A stretch of 64,000 nucleotides of DNA. It comes from Brevundimonas sp. NIBR11. Lineage in GTDB: Bacteria; Pseudomonadota; Alphaproteobacteria; Caulobacterales; Caulobacteraceae. Numbering within the stretch: the stretch's first letter is position 1; each line of letters starts with the position of its first letter. Below, piece by piece: positions 10,542-18,936 of this stretch. Made by a program: the position numbers and the translations under genes. Under the pieces are notes generated by a model, which saw nothing but the letters and a program-made list of their open reading frames with translations, made no database searches and had not been told where the DNA came from. The DNA lies in contig NZ_CP115465.1 in NCBI RefSeq assembly GCF_027912535.1, positions 972,001 through 1,036,000 on the forward strand, in the 5' to 3' direction.

Positions 10542-11153
10542 CTAAGGGACCTGACCCGCCGTGTCGGAGAACCCGACCAAGCCCGCCTCGCAACCGAGGG
10601 CGATGGCCGCCGTCGTCGGCATGCCGAGCTTGTCGCAGATGTGGGCCCTGTGCATCTCCACGGTGCGTGCGCTGATGCCGAGCCTGTGAGCGATGACTTT
10701 GCTGGGCGCGCCGGTCGCGAGGTTCTGAAGGACCTGTCTTTCTCGATCGCTCAGTCGGGAGATGGCTTCGGTCCGCCGCCGCTTTTCGAGAAGGGCGGTC
10801 AGTCGCTCGACCGCCCGATCGAGCGAGGCGACCAGATCGGCGCGGCGGATCGGCTTGGACAGGAAATCGACCGCGCCCCGCCGCATGGCCTCTACCGCCA
10901 GGGGTATGCTGGCTTGCCCCGTGAGAAAAACCACTTCGACCGGGATCGCACGCGTGCACAGTTTGGCGTGTAGGGCCGAGCCGTCCATGCCGGGGAGCGC
11001 CATATCGATCAGGGCGACCCCGGGCGCGAGGTCGTCGGCCACAGCGAGGAGAGCCTCGGCCGTTTGAAAGGTCCGGGTCTCGAAGCGCCCTCCGAGCGTC
11101 GCCTGCAGCGAGGCGAGAACCAGCGGGTCATCATCGACTAGGTAAACGTACAT
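10542..11153 (-). CDS. FixJ/NarL-type two-component response regulator
   Basis: A 203-residue regulator. The receiver domain (about 1-120) has the acidic pocket VDDDP, the phosphoacceptor Asp50 in ALIDMALPGMDG, Thr in VVFLTGQAS and Lys in DFLSKPI. The LuxR-type DNA-binding domain (about 137-195) has LSDRERQVLQNLATG and the recognition helix region ISARTVEMHRAHI. The ATG at 11153 is chosen because GGGAA lies at the right distance; a TTG at 11162 would add three residues. It is divergent from the PAS hybrid kinase gene, which makes that kinase a candidate partner. Confidence 0.88.
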   Translation of the reverse strand: MYVYLVDDDPLVLASLQATLGGRFETRTFQTAEALLAVADDLAPGVALIDMALPGMDGSALHAKLCTRAIPVEVVFLTGQASIPLAVEAMRRGAVDFLSKPIRRADLVASLDRAVERLTALLEKRRRTEAISRLSDRERQVLQNLATGAPSKVIAHRLGISARTVEMHRAHICDKLGMPTTAAIALGCEAGLVGFSDTAGQVP

Positions 11154-11300
11154 GGTTCCCAATCCGATAGACCTTCACCATGAGCGAGCCGTTAAGCTCG
11201 TCCAGCGGGCTAGACCTGCAGAGGTACGTAGTTTCCCCGGCTTGCGTCCCATGCGGAACCCACCACCCTCGGCATCCGATCAGGAGGCGCACGACCAATC

Positions 11301-13924
11301 TTGGACCAGCTCGACCTCCGCCAGGCCTTCTTTCACGCTCACCCCGATCCGATGTGGATCTACGACGTCGAGACGTTGGCGTTTCTGGACGTGAACGCTG
11401 CGGCGGAGAGGAAATACGGCTGGTCGCGCGCCGAGTTTCTCAAGATGTCGCTGGCGGATATCCGTCCCGCGGAAGAGGTCGAGACGCTCAAGGCCCAGAT
11501 CGGCGGGACCAAGGAGGCGATCGACACCTCGGGCGTCTGGCGGCATCTGACGCGGGCGGGGCGGACCCTCTTCGTGGACGTTGCCTCGCATGAGGTCCGC
11601 TTTCAGGCGCGCGCGGCCCGGTTTGTCTCGGCGCGCGACGTCACCCGGCTGGTGGAACTGGAGCGCGAACGGACCGCGATGCTGGACAGCATCAGCGACG
11701 GCTTCTTCACCCTGGACGCCGAGGGTCGCTTCACCTTCCTGAACGGGCAGGCTGAAACCTATCTGGATCGGTCACGCACGGAACTTCTCGGTCGGAATGT
11801 CTGGGAGGCATTTCCCGAGGCGCGTGACAAGGCGTTCAAGGTGGCGGTGGAGACAGCCGTCGAACACGGACAGACGCAGCATTTCACCGAATATCTCGAT
11901 CCGCCCGGCCGGTGGTTTCGCTCCTTCGTGCATCCTGCGGAGGCCGGCGGCGTCAGTGTTTACTTCAGGGACGTGACTTCGGAGCGGGCGGCTGAGACAC
12001 AGCTGAGGCTGTTGGAGCAGGCGGTGTCCCATCTCAGGGATGTCGTGCTGATCACCGAGGCGCATCCGATCGACGAGGCGTCTGGGGGCCCGCGGGTCGT
12101 CTACGTCAACGACGCCTTCCCCCGTATGACGGGTTACAGCAGGGAAGAGATCATCGGACGCACCCCACGCTTTCTGCAGGGGCCGGACACCTCGCGAGAT
12201 GAACTCGATCGAATCCGGGACGCCCTGACGCGGGGAGAGGCTGTCAGCGCTGAACTCGTCAACTACACGCGAACCGGCGGGCGCTTCCTTGTCGAGATGG
12301 ACATTGTTCCCATCGCGCTGGACGGCGAAACCCACACTCATTTCGTCTCCGTCCAACGGGACATCACGGAGCGGCGGGCGGCGCAGGAGGCGATGCGGCT
12401 GGGGGAGGAGCGCTTCCAACTTATGGCGCGGGCCACCAACGACGTGGTTTGGGACTGGGACATCTCGCGTGACGCCCTTTGGTGGAACAGCAACCTGCAG
12501 ACCCTGTTCGGCTACACGCCAACGGACAGCCAGACGCCCCTCGACTTCTGGCTGCGCCATGTTCATCCTGACGACCGCGACCGGGTTCATTCCAGCTTTT
12601 CCGACGCGCTGGCGGGAGCGGACACCATATGGCGCGCCGAGTATCGCTTCGAGAAGGCTGATGGTCGTTACGCCGCCGTGGCGGACAGGGGCTTCATCAT
12701 CCGCGACGACGAGGGGCGTCCCACGCGCGCTGTCGGATCGATGCTCGATGTCACCGAGCGCCGCGAACTGGAGGACAGCGTCCGCCAATCGCAGAAACTG
12801 GAGGCCGTCGGCCAGCTCACCGGTGGTGTGGCGCACGACTTCAACAACCTCCTGACCGTGATCCTGAACAATGCCGAGGGGCTGGAGGAGGCGCTCGCCG
12901 CCCAGCCTCCGCTCAGGGATCTGGCCAGCATGACCATTCAGGCGGCCGAGCGGGGCGCCGAGCTCACCAGCCGTCTGCTGGCCGTGGCGCGTCGTCAGGC
13001 GTTGAGCCCGACCGTTCTCGATCTGGGCGCGCTGGTCCGGAACCTGCGGCCGCTGCTGCGTCGGACGCTGGCCGAGGATATCGAGATCAAGATCGTCGCC
13101 CCGGCCAATCTCTGGATGGTCGAGGCGGATGCGGGGCAGGTCGAGGTCGCTCTTCTCAACCTCGCCATCAATGCGCGCGACGCCATGCCCGATGGCGGCA
13201 AGCTGGTCATCCGGCTCGACAACGTTTCGGAGAGCAAGGCCCCGCCCACGGGCGACCTCGGGCTTCGAAGATCCTGCGTTCGGCTGGCGGTCTCGGATAC
13301 GGGCCAGGGGATGCCGAAGGCGGTCGTAAGCCGCGCCTTCGAGCCCTTTTCACCACCAAGCCGGTAGGCAAGGGCAGCGGCCTCGGGTTGTCGATGGTCT
13401 ACGGCTTCATCAAACAGACCGGAGGCGAGGCCAAAATCCGCTCGGCGCCCGGTAAAGGCACGACGGTCGAACTGTTCTTCCCCAGTCTTGCTCAGGGCGC
13501 CGCAGCGACTCCAATCCCCGCGCGGCTGGGCGTGGGGCAGGGGGGGCGCGAGCACATCATGGTCGTGGAGGACGACCCCTTCGTCCGGGAAAATCTGACC
13601 ACGCAACTGCGGGCGCTCGGCTATCGCGTGACCACGGCGGAGGGCGCCGCAGAGGCATTGGCGCGATTGCCGGAGGATGTCGATCTTCTCTTCACCGATG
13701 TGGTCATGCCGGGCGGCATGAACGGTCGGGACCTGGCGACCCAGGCCCTCACCCTGCGTCCGGGCCTGCGCGTGTTGTTTACCTCGGGCTATTCGAGGGA
13801 CGCCCTCTTGACCGAAGGACGGTTGCCGCCCGGGGTGCAGCTTCTGGGCAAACCGTACCGCCGGCACGAGCTGGCGGCCAAGGTGCGGGAAGTGCTCGAC
13901 GCGCCGCCCGGTCCTCTACCGTAG
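11301..13924 (+). pseudogene. PAS-domain hybrid histidine kinase, interrupted by a one-base frameshift
   Basis: The first frame (11301-13367, 688 residues) holds several PAS domains in a row, one with the LOV-like sequence GRTPRFLQGPDT, then a HisKA domain with the phosphoacceptor His512 in [11 protein letters not shown] and the start of the ATPase domain (NLAINARDAMPDGG, DTGQGMP). It stops at FEPFSPPSR. The second frame continues with exactly the missing part: FTTKPVGKGSGLGLSM as implied after adding one base, the end of the ATPase domain, and a receiver domain. The lesion is in the T run at 13347-13350: four T where five would restore the frame. The start is a TTG with AGGAGG 12 bases before it. 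It is either a real inactivation or a homopolymer sequencing error. Confidence 0.85.
13388..13924 (+). CDS. C-terminal part of the broken hybrid kinase: ATPase end plus receiver domain
   Basis: This reading frame encodes the last helix and strand of the kinase ATPase domain (YGFIKQTGGEAKIRSAPGKG) and a receiver domain with acidic pocket VVEDDPF, phosphoacceptor Asp in LLFTDVVMPGG (codon at 13697-13699) and Lys in LLGKPYRR. A TTG at 13388 or ATG at 13394 could in principle start translation, but no good ribosome-binding site is visible, and the segment before the receiver is a fragment of an ATPase domain. It is best read as the second half of the gene that starts at 11301. Confidence 0.7.
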   Translation: MSMVYGFIKQTGGEAKIRSAPGKGTTVELFFPSLAQGAAATPIPARLGVGQGGREHIMVVEDDPFVRENLTTQLRALGYRVTTAEGAAEALARLPEDVDLLFTDVVMPGGMNGRDLATQALTLRPGLRVLFTSGYSRDALLTEGRLPPGVQLLGKPYRRHELAAKVREVLDAPPGPLP

Positions 13925-14062
13925 AATTCCCATCTGGCGGCTCGACGCCCAAAGCTTCACCATTTCTCATATCAGGACGCGTGTGTTCCTGGAGCGAAGT
14001 GATGCGTTCAAGCCTCCTCATCGGCGTTTCTCACGCTACCCTCCTGCAAAGGGCGGCGAACC

Positions 14063-14470
14063 GTGGATAAAGCGTCAGCCGACCGGCATATCCTGATCAT
14101 CGAGGATGACCGACCGCTGCTTCTGGGCATGGCGCGCGCCTTCGCTCAGGCAGGCGCGCGGGTCGTTCTGGCGGCCGACGGCGCCGAAGGGTTGAGGCGC
14201 TTCATGTCCGGTTCGCCCGATCTGGTCGTCACCGATATCATCATGCCGGAGCGCGAAGGCATCGAAACCATCCTGGCCATGAAGGCCGCCCGGCCCGAGG
14301 TGCCTATCCTCGCCGTCTCGGGCGGTGGTCAGACCCCGGCCGGCGAGTTCCTGAGCCTGGCCAAGCGCCTCGGCGCCGACGCCGTGCTCGCAAAACCTTT
14401 TCGCGCCAGGCAACTGCTCGACGCCGCTCGTCTCCTGATCGACCTCCCGCCCACCCATGCCGCAGCCTGA
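14063..14470 (+). CDS. Single-domain response regulator (CheY-like)
   Basis: A 135-residue stand-alone receiver. The acidic pair is in LIIEDDRP, the phosphoacceptor Asp in LVVTDIIMPEREG, Ser in ILAVSGGG and Lys in VLAKPFRA, so all functional residues are present. It has no output domain and therefore acts by protein contact or as a phosphate relay. The start is a GTG. It overlaps the next small gene by 14 bases, and that gene overlaps the one after it, so the three are a translationally coupled unit downstream of the broken hybrid kinase. Confidence 0.87.
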   Translation: MDKASADRHILIIEDDRPLLLGMARAFAQAGARVVLAADGAEGLRRFMSGSPDLVVTDIIMPEREGIETILAMKAARPEVPILAVSGGGQTPAGEFLSLAKRLGADAVLAKPFRARQLLDAARLLIDLPPTHAAA

Positions 14471-14648
14471 CTTGCCGACCTTTCGACATGAACTGAACAA
14501 TCACCTCGCCCGGGTCATCGCCCAGGCCGAGGCCCTGATGGACCATGTGCCCCAGGACGGGGCGGCCTTTCGTGCGGCCGACACCCTGATCGTGCTGGTC
14601 GAGGAGACAGCGGCCCTGGTCAGCCGGACGCTGGACCCGTGCAGTTAG
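14457..14648 (+). CDS. Small HELNN-box protein resembling an isolated histidine-kinase dimerisation helix
   Basis: A 63-residue protein whose first helix reads FRHELNNHLARVIAQAEAL. This resembles the H-box of hybrid kinases (compare [12 protein letters not shown] in the kinase just upstream), with a His followed by an acidic residue, a hydrophobic residue and NN. A second helix (FRAADTLIVLVEETAALVSRTL) follows a short turn, as in the two-helix hairpin of HisKA domains. It has no ATPase domain. It overlaps both neighbours, the receiver gene before and the GGDEF/EAL-like gene after. The phosphotransfer role is my inference from the motif. Confidence 0.6.
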   Translation: MPQPDLPTFRHELNNHLARVIAQAEALMDHVPQDGAAFRAADTLIVLVEETAALVSRTLDPCS

Positions 14649-15892
14649 CCGCCAGCCTCTCGACCTCCGTCTGGGAGATGCTGCGAAATGCCGGCGCCGC
14701 TCAGGCCGCCGAGCGCGGGCAGGTTCACGTCATCTCCGTCGCTGCGATCCGGGACGCCGTCGGCGCACGCTGGACCCGGCATCAGGATTTGGTCGAGGAC
14801 TTCGTTCTTCGAGCCTTCAAAAGGGCCGCGCGCGACGACGACTTCATCGTCCGGGTCAACGACGCCGATTTCATCCTGATCCAGCCGGGCCGCCCGGCGG
14901 TCGGGGCGCTGAGCCGGGCGTCCCAGCTCATGCGCGAGACGCTCAGCTACTTCCTGGGCGCCGTGAAGGCGGAGGACGTTCGCATCGCCATCGTCGACCG
15001 GCTCCAGGGCGACGGCGTCGAGGCGACGGCGGTGTCGGCCGATCAGCTCGAGCGCGCGGCGGCCGACCGGCCTCGCGACCTGAGCGACAGTCTGGACGGT
15101 TCGGCTCCGTGGGAGCGTTTCGGGGTTGCTTCGCCGGTCCGCAAGACGCTGCTGATCGAGCGGCCCAATGCTGCGAACCTGCGGGTCCTGTTTTACCTCG
15201 AACCCGTCTGGAATCTCCGGCAGGGCGCGGTCGCGGCGTTCCGGATCCGATCGGTGGTTCTCCAAGAGGCTGTGGACGGCGAAGTCCTGCCTATCGAACC
15301 TGAGGACCTGACGCCGAGGTGTCAGCAGGAGCTGGCGCTTCGCCGCATCGGCTTCGCGGCGGAAGTCTGGGACAACGCCTCGGGCCCGCCGCCCGCCCTG
15401 CACCTTCCGGTGGCCTTCCACGGACTGACGCATTCGAGCGCCCGTACGGCCTTCATCGCGCGCCTCGCGGCGCTGAAAGAGGCGGGCCGGCAGCGGCTCA
15501 TGATCCTCGAACTGACGGATGTTCCGGCTGGTCTGCCGGCTGTGATCCTGAGCGGATTGATCACACAGGTGAAGCCTTTCTGCCGGGGTCTGCTGGCTCA
15601 TGCTGAGGACCTTGGAGATATTGGTCGATGGCGCGACACGGGTCTGTGCGGGGTCGTCCGCTCTTTGTCCGGAGAGAACCCGCCGACCTTGGATCATCTC
15701 AAGCGCTTTGCGGCGACGGCGCGGGATGTCGGTATGGCCGCCGCCTATTACGATGTCGGCACGCACAGCCAGTTCATGCAGGCATGGGCCGCAGGCTATT
15801 CCCATCTGTCGGGAGAGCTCATCTCGCGAAATTTCGGTGAACCGGCCGTCCCGCAGCGGTTCGCAGCGCGCGATCTTTACGCGTCAGGCTGA
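14639..15892 (+). CDS. Degenerate GGDEF/EAL-like signalling protein
   Basis: A 417-residue protein of uncertain family. Residues about 25-115 look like a GGDEF fold in which the active site is lost: the position of the GGDEF motif reads RVNDADFILIQPG. The C-terminal part (about 175-400) has a pattern reminiscent of EAL domains (LRVLFYLEPVWNLRQGAVAAFRI, then LMILELTDVP, then AYYDVGTHSQFMQAWAAGYSHLSG) but no EAL motif or metal-binding acidic residues that I can see. It is soluble, with no membrane segment. If the assignment holds, it would bind a partner or nucleotide rather than make or degrade c-di-GMP. The start is a GTG inside the end of the HELNN-box gene. Confidence 0.6.
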   Translation: MQLAASLSTSVWEMLRNAGAAQAAERGQVHVISVAAIRDAVGARWTRHQDLVEDFVLRAFKRAARDDDFIVRVNDADFILIQPGRPAVGALSRASQLMRETLSYFLGAVKAEDVRIAIVDRLQGDGVEATAVSADQLERAAADRPRDLSDSLDGSAPWERFGVASPVRKTLLIERPNAANLRVLFYLEPVWNLRQGAVAAFRIRSVVLQEAVDGEVLPIEPEDLTPRCQQELALRRIGFAAEVWDNASGPPPALHLPVAFHGLTHSSARTAFIARLAALKEAGRQRLMILELTDVPAGLPAVILSGLITQVKPFCRGLLAHAEDLGDIGRWRDTGLCGVVRSLSGENPPTLDHLKRFAATARDVGMAAAYYDVGTHSQFMQAWAAGYSHLSGELISRNFGEPAVPQRFAARDLYASG

Positions 15893-15906
15893 CTGAGGCG
15901 GCAGCC

Positions 15907-16749
15907 CTATCGGGCGCCCGGAGCAGGATGACGCCGGACGTCCATCAAGGGCGCCGAGGGCGAAGCCAGCGTGAGCAGCCGGACGGCTTCGACCATGGTG
16001 CGCACGCCAAGCCGTCGGATTGCGCGTTCACGATGGACTTCGATCGTCCGGATGCTGAGATCAAGGTCGAATGCGATAGCTTTCGTCGTCGTCCCACCGG
16101 CGACGAGCAGGAGCACCTGGTGTTCGCGCGGCGACAGGGATGCGACACGGCTGGCCGCCTCCAGCGCCTCTGCATTGCCGTCTGTCAGATGGCTCTCGAT
16201 GACCGACCAGTGATTTTGCTGCTTGGCGAGCGCGACCTCATGGGCGCGAACGACATCGAAGACATCGCCCGCCTTGCAGGCCCAAAGCGGGTAGGTGCAA
16301 AGCAGTGAGATCGGTCGGTCCGCGATGACTTCATTGAGATAATTCTCGTAATCCATGAAGGCCTGCCAATCCCGCTGTTGCAGCCAGCAGGTGTGGCCCG
16401 TGGCGGACAAGCCGCAGTGATTTTCGGCGATGGCCTGGGCGAGTTTCTCGTTCCAGAAGGCCACCATGGGCCCGCCCTCGAAAGCGCCTCCCTGCAGATA
16501 CGCATCGTCGGCGCAATGGAGTTCGACCCCGGCCTTCGCCAGAGCATCGGTGTCCGCGCCGTCGGGCATCACCCAGAGACAGAGGTCGCCCCTCCGCGCG
16601 CCAGCCGCGCAGAACTGGGTGACGAGGTCCAGCAGGTCCTCATCGGTCTCGTAAAACGCGCAGATATGGGCGCCATGGCGAATGGCGCCGAGCACAGCAT
16701 CGTAGGGCGGTTGGGCGCCGATGGGTTGTCGATCGTGGCTCTGCGGCAT
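15907..16749 (-). CDS. LuxR-type regulator with N-terminal MEDS domain
   Basis: The N-terminal domain (about residues 20-190) matches the MEDS/DcmR sensory family: GAHICAFYETDEDLLDLV, then FCAAGARRGDLCLWVMPDG, then YLNEVIADRPISLLCTYPL. The C-terminal domain is a LuxR helix-turn-helix (LSPREHQVLLLVAGGTTTKA, SIRTIEVHRERAIRRLG). There is no receiver domain, so it senses directly rather than by phosphorylation. Two ATGs are possible (16749 and 16761); 16749 has GAAGGA and GGGA upstream at a better distance. It is transcribed towards the end of the GGDEF/EAL-like gene. Confidence 0.82.
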   Translation of the reverse strand: MPQSHDRQPIGAQPPYDAVLGAIRHGAHICAFYETDEDLLDLVTQFCAAGARRGDLCLWVMPDGADTDALAKAGVELHCADDAYLQGGAFEGGPMVAFWNEKLAQAIAENHCGLSATGHTCWLQQRDWQAFMDYENYLNEVIADRPISLLCTYPLWACKAGDVFDVVRAHEVALAKQQNHWSVIESHLTDGNAEALEAASRVASLSPREHQVLLLVAGGTTTKAIAFDLDLSIRTIEVHRERAIRRLGVRTMVEAVRLLTLASPSAPLMDVRRHPAPGAR

Positions 16750-16888
16750 CGACGTTCCCATCCTTCAGGCGGGGGTCGCACATGGCGCGACAAACTGTCC
16801 TAACACAGTTCGGCGTCTGAGCCTTGCGTTTTCCTCTGCAAGTCTGAGCGTACGTGACGGGTCGGGTCAAAGGCCGCTCCGATCTCCA

Positions 16889-17512
16889 TCAACTGGAATC
16901 GGTCGCCGGAGGACGGCGGTCCAGCGCATCGGACTGCTGCAGCCTGTGCCAGCGCTCAAAGCGCTGGTCCGGGATCAACCACATGCACGACACCCCGATG
17001 TAGAGCGCGATGGCGATCCAGGGCGACAGGAAGGCCGCCGGGACGCCGAGGCCGTAGAGCGCGAAGCTGACCCATTCCTTCTCGCGCGAGCCGACCACGG
17101 CTCGAACGCAGGAGTCCTCACTTTCGGTCAGGATCAGCTCATGCTCCAGCCACATGTAGCCGAACGCGGCCATCACGGTGACCACGCCGTAGGCGGCGAC
17201 GGGCTGAGGCGTCACGCCGGCGAGGCCGATCCATCGGATCACGAACGGCATCAGCGTCAGCCAGAACAGGAGAAACAGATTGGCCCAGAGCGCGCGTCCG
17301 TTCACTTTGCGCGCGGTCGCGACCATATGGTGGTGGTTGGTCCAGAAGATGCCAATGTTGATGAAGGCCAAGGCATAGGCGATCAGCACCGGGACGGCGG
17401 GCTGAATGGCCTCCCAATGACTGGCCGTGGGCACGTGAAGATCGATGACCATGATGGTGATCGCGATCGCAAGCACCCCGTCGGTGAACGCCATCAGTCG
17501 GTCGGTCTTCAT
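16889..17512 (-). CDS. TMEM175-family (DUF1211) potassium channel-like protein
   Basis: A 207-residue inner-membrane protein with about six hydrophobic segments. The first helix carries the family signature RLMAFTDGVLAIAITIMVIDL, the FSDG-like motif that lines the pore in bacterial TMEM175 channels. The second membrane block has FINIGIFWTNHHHMV. Characterised relatives conduct K+. It is divergent from the Crp/Fnr regulator, and an FNR-like palindrome lies about 95 bases upstream of its start, so it may be under that regulator's control. Confidence 0.85.
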   Translation of the reverse strand: MKTDRLMAFTDGVLAIAITIMVIDLHVPTASHWEAIQPAVPVLIAYALAFINIGIFWTNHHHMVATARKVNGRALWANLFLLFWLTLMPFVIRWIGLAGVTPQPVAAYGVVTVMAAFGYMWLEHELILTESEDSCVRAVVGSREKEWVSFALYGLGVPAAFLSPWIAIALYIGVSCMWLIPDQRFERWHRLQQSDALDRRPPATDSS

Positions 17513-17605
17513 GGTCTGGGGTCCTGCGCCGATCCGGCCGAATGGCTCTGTTCCGAGCGCGTCCGGTCTTCAGCGTTGAGTGTGGTTGCCGGCGCGGAGA
17601 CACGC

Positions 17606-17621
17606 ATTGACGACCGTCAAT
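17606..17621. promoter_or_regulatory. FNR/FixK-like palindrome
   Basis: ATTGACGACCGTCAAT: two 7-base arms around a 2-base centre. The core TTGAC-N4-GTCAA matches the layout of Crp/Fnr-family boxes (TTGAT-N4-ATCAA) with T to C changes in both half sites. It lies in the divergent space between the TMEM175 gene and the Crp/Fnr gene, so it could serve autoregulation, the channel gene, or both. Confidence 0.5.
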
Positions 17622-17631
17622 TGCGCTCCGG

Positions 17632-17657
17632 GTAACCGCGACCGCCCGCTCGGTTAC
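17632..17657. promoter_or_regulatory. Inverted repeat upstream of the Crp/Fnr gene
   Basis: GTAACCG at 17632-17638 and CGGTTAC at 17651-17657 are perfect inverted copies 12 bases apart, between the FNR-like palindrome and the regulator start. It may be a second operator or chance; there is no T run to suggest a terminator. Confidence 0.25.
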
Positions 17658-17733
17658 GGACACGCCCTGTAGTGAAATCCACAAATGGCCGCGGTCTCGC
17701 CCCCCGCCCAAACTGAGCCACCGAACAAAGTGG

Positions 17734-18426
17734 ATGGGCGTCATGCAGCAGAAGATCGAGCGCGCCGGGTTTTCGGGGGCTGAGCGAGGGTCCAGGACAT
17801 GGCTAGGCGGGTCCGACGTCAGCGCCGCCGTGATTGGGGCAGGGCGCGAGACCCGGTGGCGGAAGAACCAGGCTTGCGACGCCGTCGTCGCGCGGGGCGC
17901 CGTGGCCTGCGTCCTGTCCGGCGCGGTCCGCAAGTTCGCGCTTCGGCCCAACGGCCAGCGGCAGATCATCGATCTGATGATCATCGGGGACTCCGTGGGG
18001 TTCGCGCCCGTCGATCCAAACTTCTTCTTGGAGGCCGTCCTGGACGACACCCGGATCGTTTCGTTCGCGCGAGAGGAGATCGATGGCCTCGTGGCCCGTT
18101 TTCCCGGAGTGGCCGCAGTGATGCACGAGTGCGCAGGCGAGGTCATTCGTCGGCTCGAGCATCACCTCCTCGTGCAAGGCCGCATGTCGGCTCGGGAAAA
18201 GGTCGGGGCTTATCTGGCGGAGTTGGCGCGCCGGGTGGCCCCTGGAGGCGCCGCTACGATCGTGTTGCCGATCACGCGCTACGACATCGCCGACCATCTC
18301 GGCATTGCGGTCGAGACGGTGAGCCGCACCATGACTTTTCTATGCCGCTGCGGATCGATCGCGCTGAAGACACCGCGGGACGTCGAGATCCGTGACGTAG
18401 CGATGCTCGCGAACACCCGGCGGTGA
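17734..18426 (+). CDS. Crp/Fnr-family transcription regulator
   Basis: A 230-residue regulator. A cNMP-binding-type beta roll occupies about residues 40-130 (GAVACVLSGAVRKF, QIIDLMIIGDSVGF), followed by the long dimer helix and a winged helix with recognition helix DIADHLGIAVETVSRTMT, whose E-SR pattern is that of FNR/FixK proteins that read TTGA half sites. There is no N-terminal four-cysteine cluster, so it is not an oxygen-sensing FNR; it is closer to FixK-type regulators. ATGs at 17734 and 17743 are both possible. Two palindromes of the expected type flank it. Confidence 0.85.
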   Translation: MGVMQQKIERAGFSGAERGSRTWLGGSDVSAAVIGAGRETRWRKNQACDAVVARGAVACVLSGAVRKFALRPNGQRQIIDLMIIGDSVGFAPVDPNFFLEAVLDDTRIVSFAREEIDGLVARFPGVAAVMHECAGEVIRRLEHHLLVQGRMSAREKVGAYLAELARRVAPGGAATIVLPITRYDIADHLGIAVETVSRTMTFLCRCGSIALKTPRDVEIRDVAMLANTRR

Positions 18427-18519
18427 AAAAAGCCGCCGCCTCGTGCGCGCACGACGCGATGTCGCTTTCAGCCGCGATCGACACCGCGACCCTGAAGGCC
18501 AGGGGCGCGTTGTAAGGCT

Positions 18520-18537
18520 GCCGGTCCCGTGACCGGC
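18520..18537 (+). terminator. Hairpin after the Crp/Fnr gene
   Basis: GCCGGTC, loop CCGT, GACCGGC: a perfect 7-base-pair stem, followed by GTTCGTTTTC, which is only weakly T-rich. It may end the regulator transcript before the ABM gene, whose own ribosome-binding site begins about 12 bases later. Confidence 0.35.
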
Positions 18538-18562
18538 GTTCGTTTTCAACCAGGAGGTCAAG

Positions 18563-18856
18563 ATGACCAAGCTCGCTCTTTACGTGCCGTTGAAGGCCAG
18601 GCCCGGCAAGGAAGGCGATGTCGCCGACTTCCTGCGATCGGCGCTTCCTCTCGTTGAACAGGAGCCAGGGACGGTGACCTGGTACGCGATCGAGGAGGGG
18701 CCCGGACAGTACGCCATCTTCGACACCTTCGAGACCGAAGCCGATCGGCAGGCCCACCTCGACGGCAAGGTCGCCGCAGCCCTGATGGAAAAGGCGGGCG
18801 ACCTGTTCTCTGAACCGCCGCAGATCCACAAGCTGACGCTGCTCGCCGCAAAGTAA
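18563..18856 (+). CDS. Antibiotic biosynthesis monooxygenase (ABM) family protein
   Basis: A 97-residue dimeric alpha-beta barrel protein. The pattern of ABM/YgiN-like proteins is clear: an N-terminal strand (LALYVPLKARPG), helix (EGDVADFLRSALPLVEQEPG), TVTWYAIEEGPGQYAIFDTF strands, and the AHLDGKVAAALMEKAGDLF helix. Members include quinol oxidases and haem-degrading enzymes, but many are of unknown role, and no specific activity can be assigned here. An AGGAGG sequence 5 bases from the ATG is a strong ribosome-binding site. It is followed by a good terminator, so it is probably transcribed alone. Confidence 0.85.
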   Translation: MTKLALYVPLKARPGKEGDVADFLRSALPLVEQEPGTVTWYAIEEGPGQYAIFDTFETEADRQAHLDGKVAAALMEKAGDLFSEPPQIHKLTLLAAK

Positions 18857-18883
18857 AACTGCCCGACAGCCTGTCGCCCATCT

Positions 18884-18916
18884 GGGCTCTCCGATCTCGG
18901 TCGGAGGGCCCTTTTT
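18884..18916 (+). terminator. Rho-independent terminator after the ABM gene
   Basis: GGGCTCTCCGA, a 6-base loop, then TCGGAGGGCCC forms an 11-pair stem with one G-T wobble, directly followed by TTTTT. This is the clearest intrinsic terminator in the window. Confidence 0.85.
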
Positions 18917-18936
18917 CTTGCAATCCGCCCAAGATG

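Noticed and set aside
13388..13924. An independent response regulator gene.
   Set aside because: The frame begins within a histidine-kinase ATPase domain and continues the upstream gene after a one-base shift, so it is a fragment rather than a separate regulator.
18423..18515. 30-codon frame starting on a GTG that overlaps the Crp/Fnr stop (GTGA).
   Set aside because: Low-complexity alanine-rich product, no ribosome-binding site of its own, and followed at once by a hairpin. The overlap alone is not enough to call a gene.
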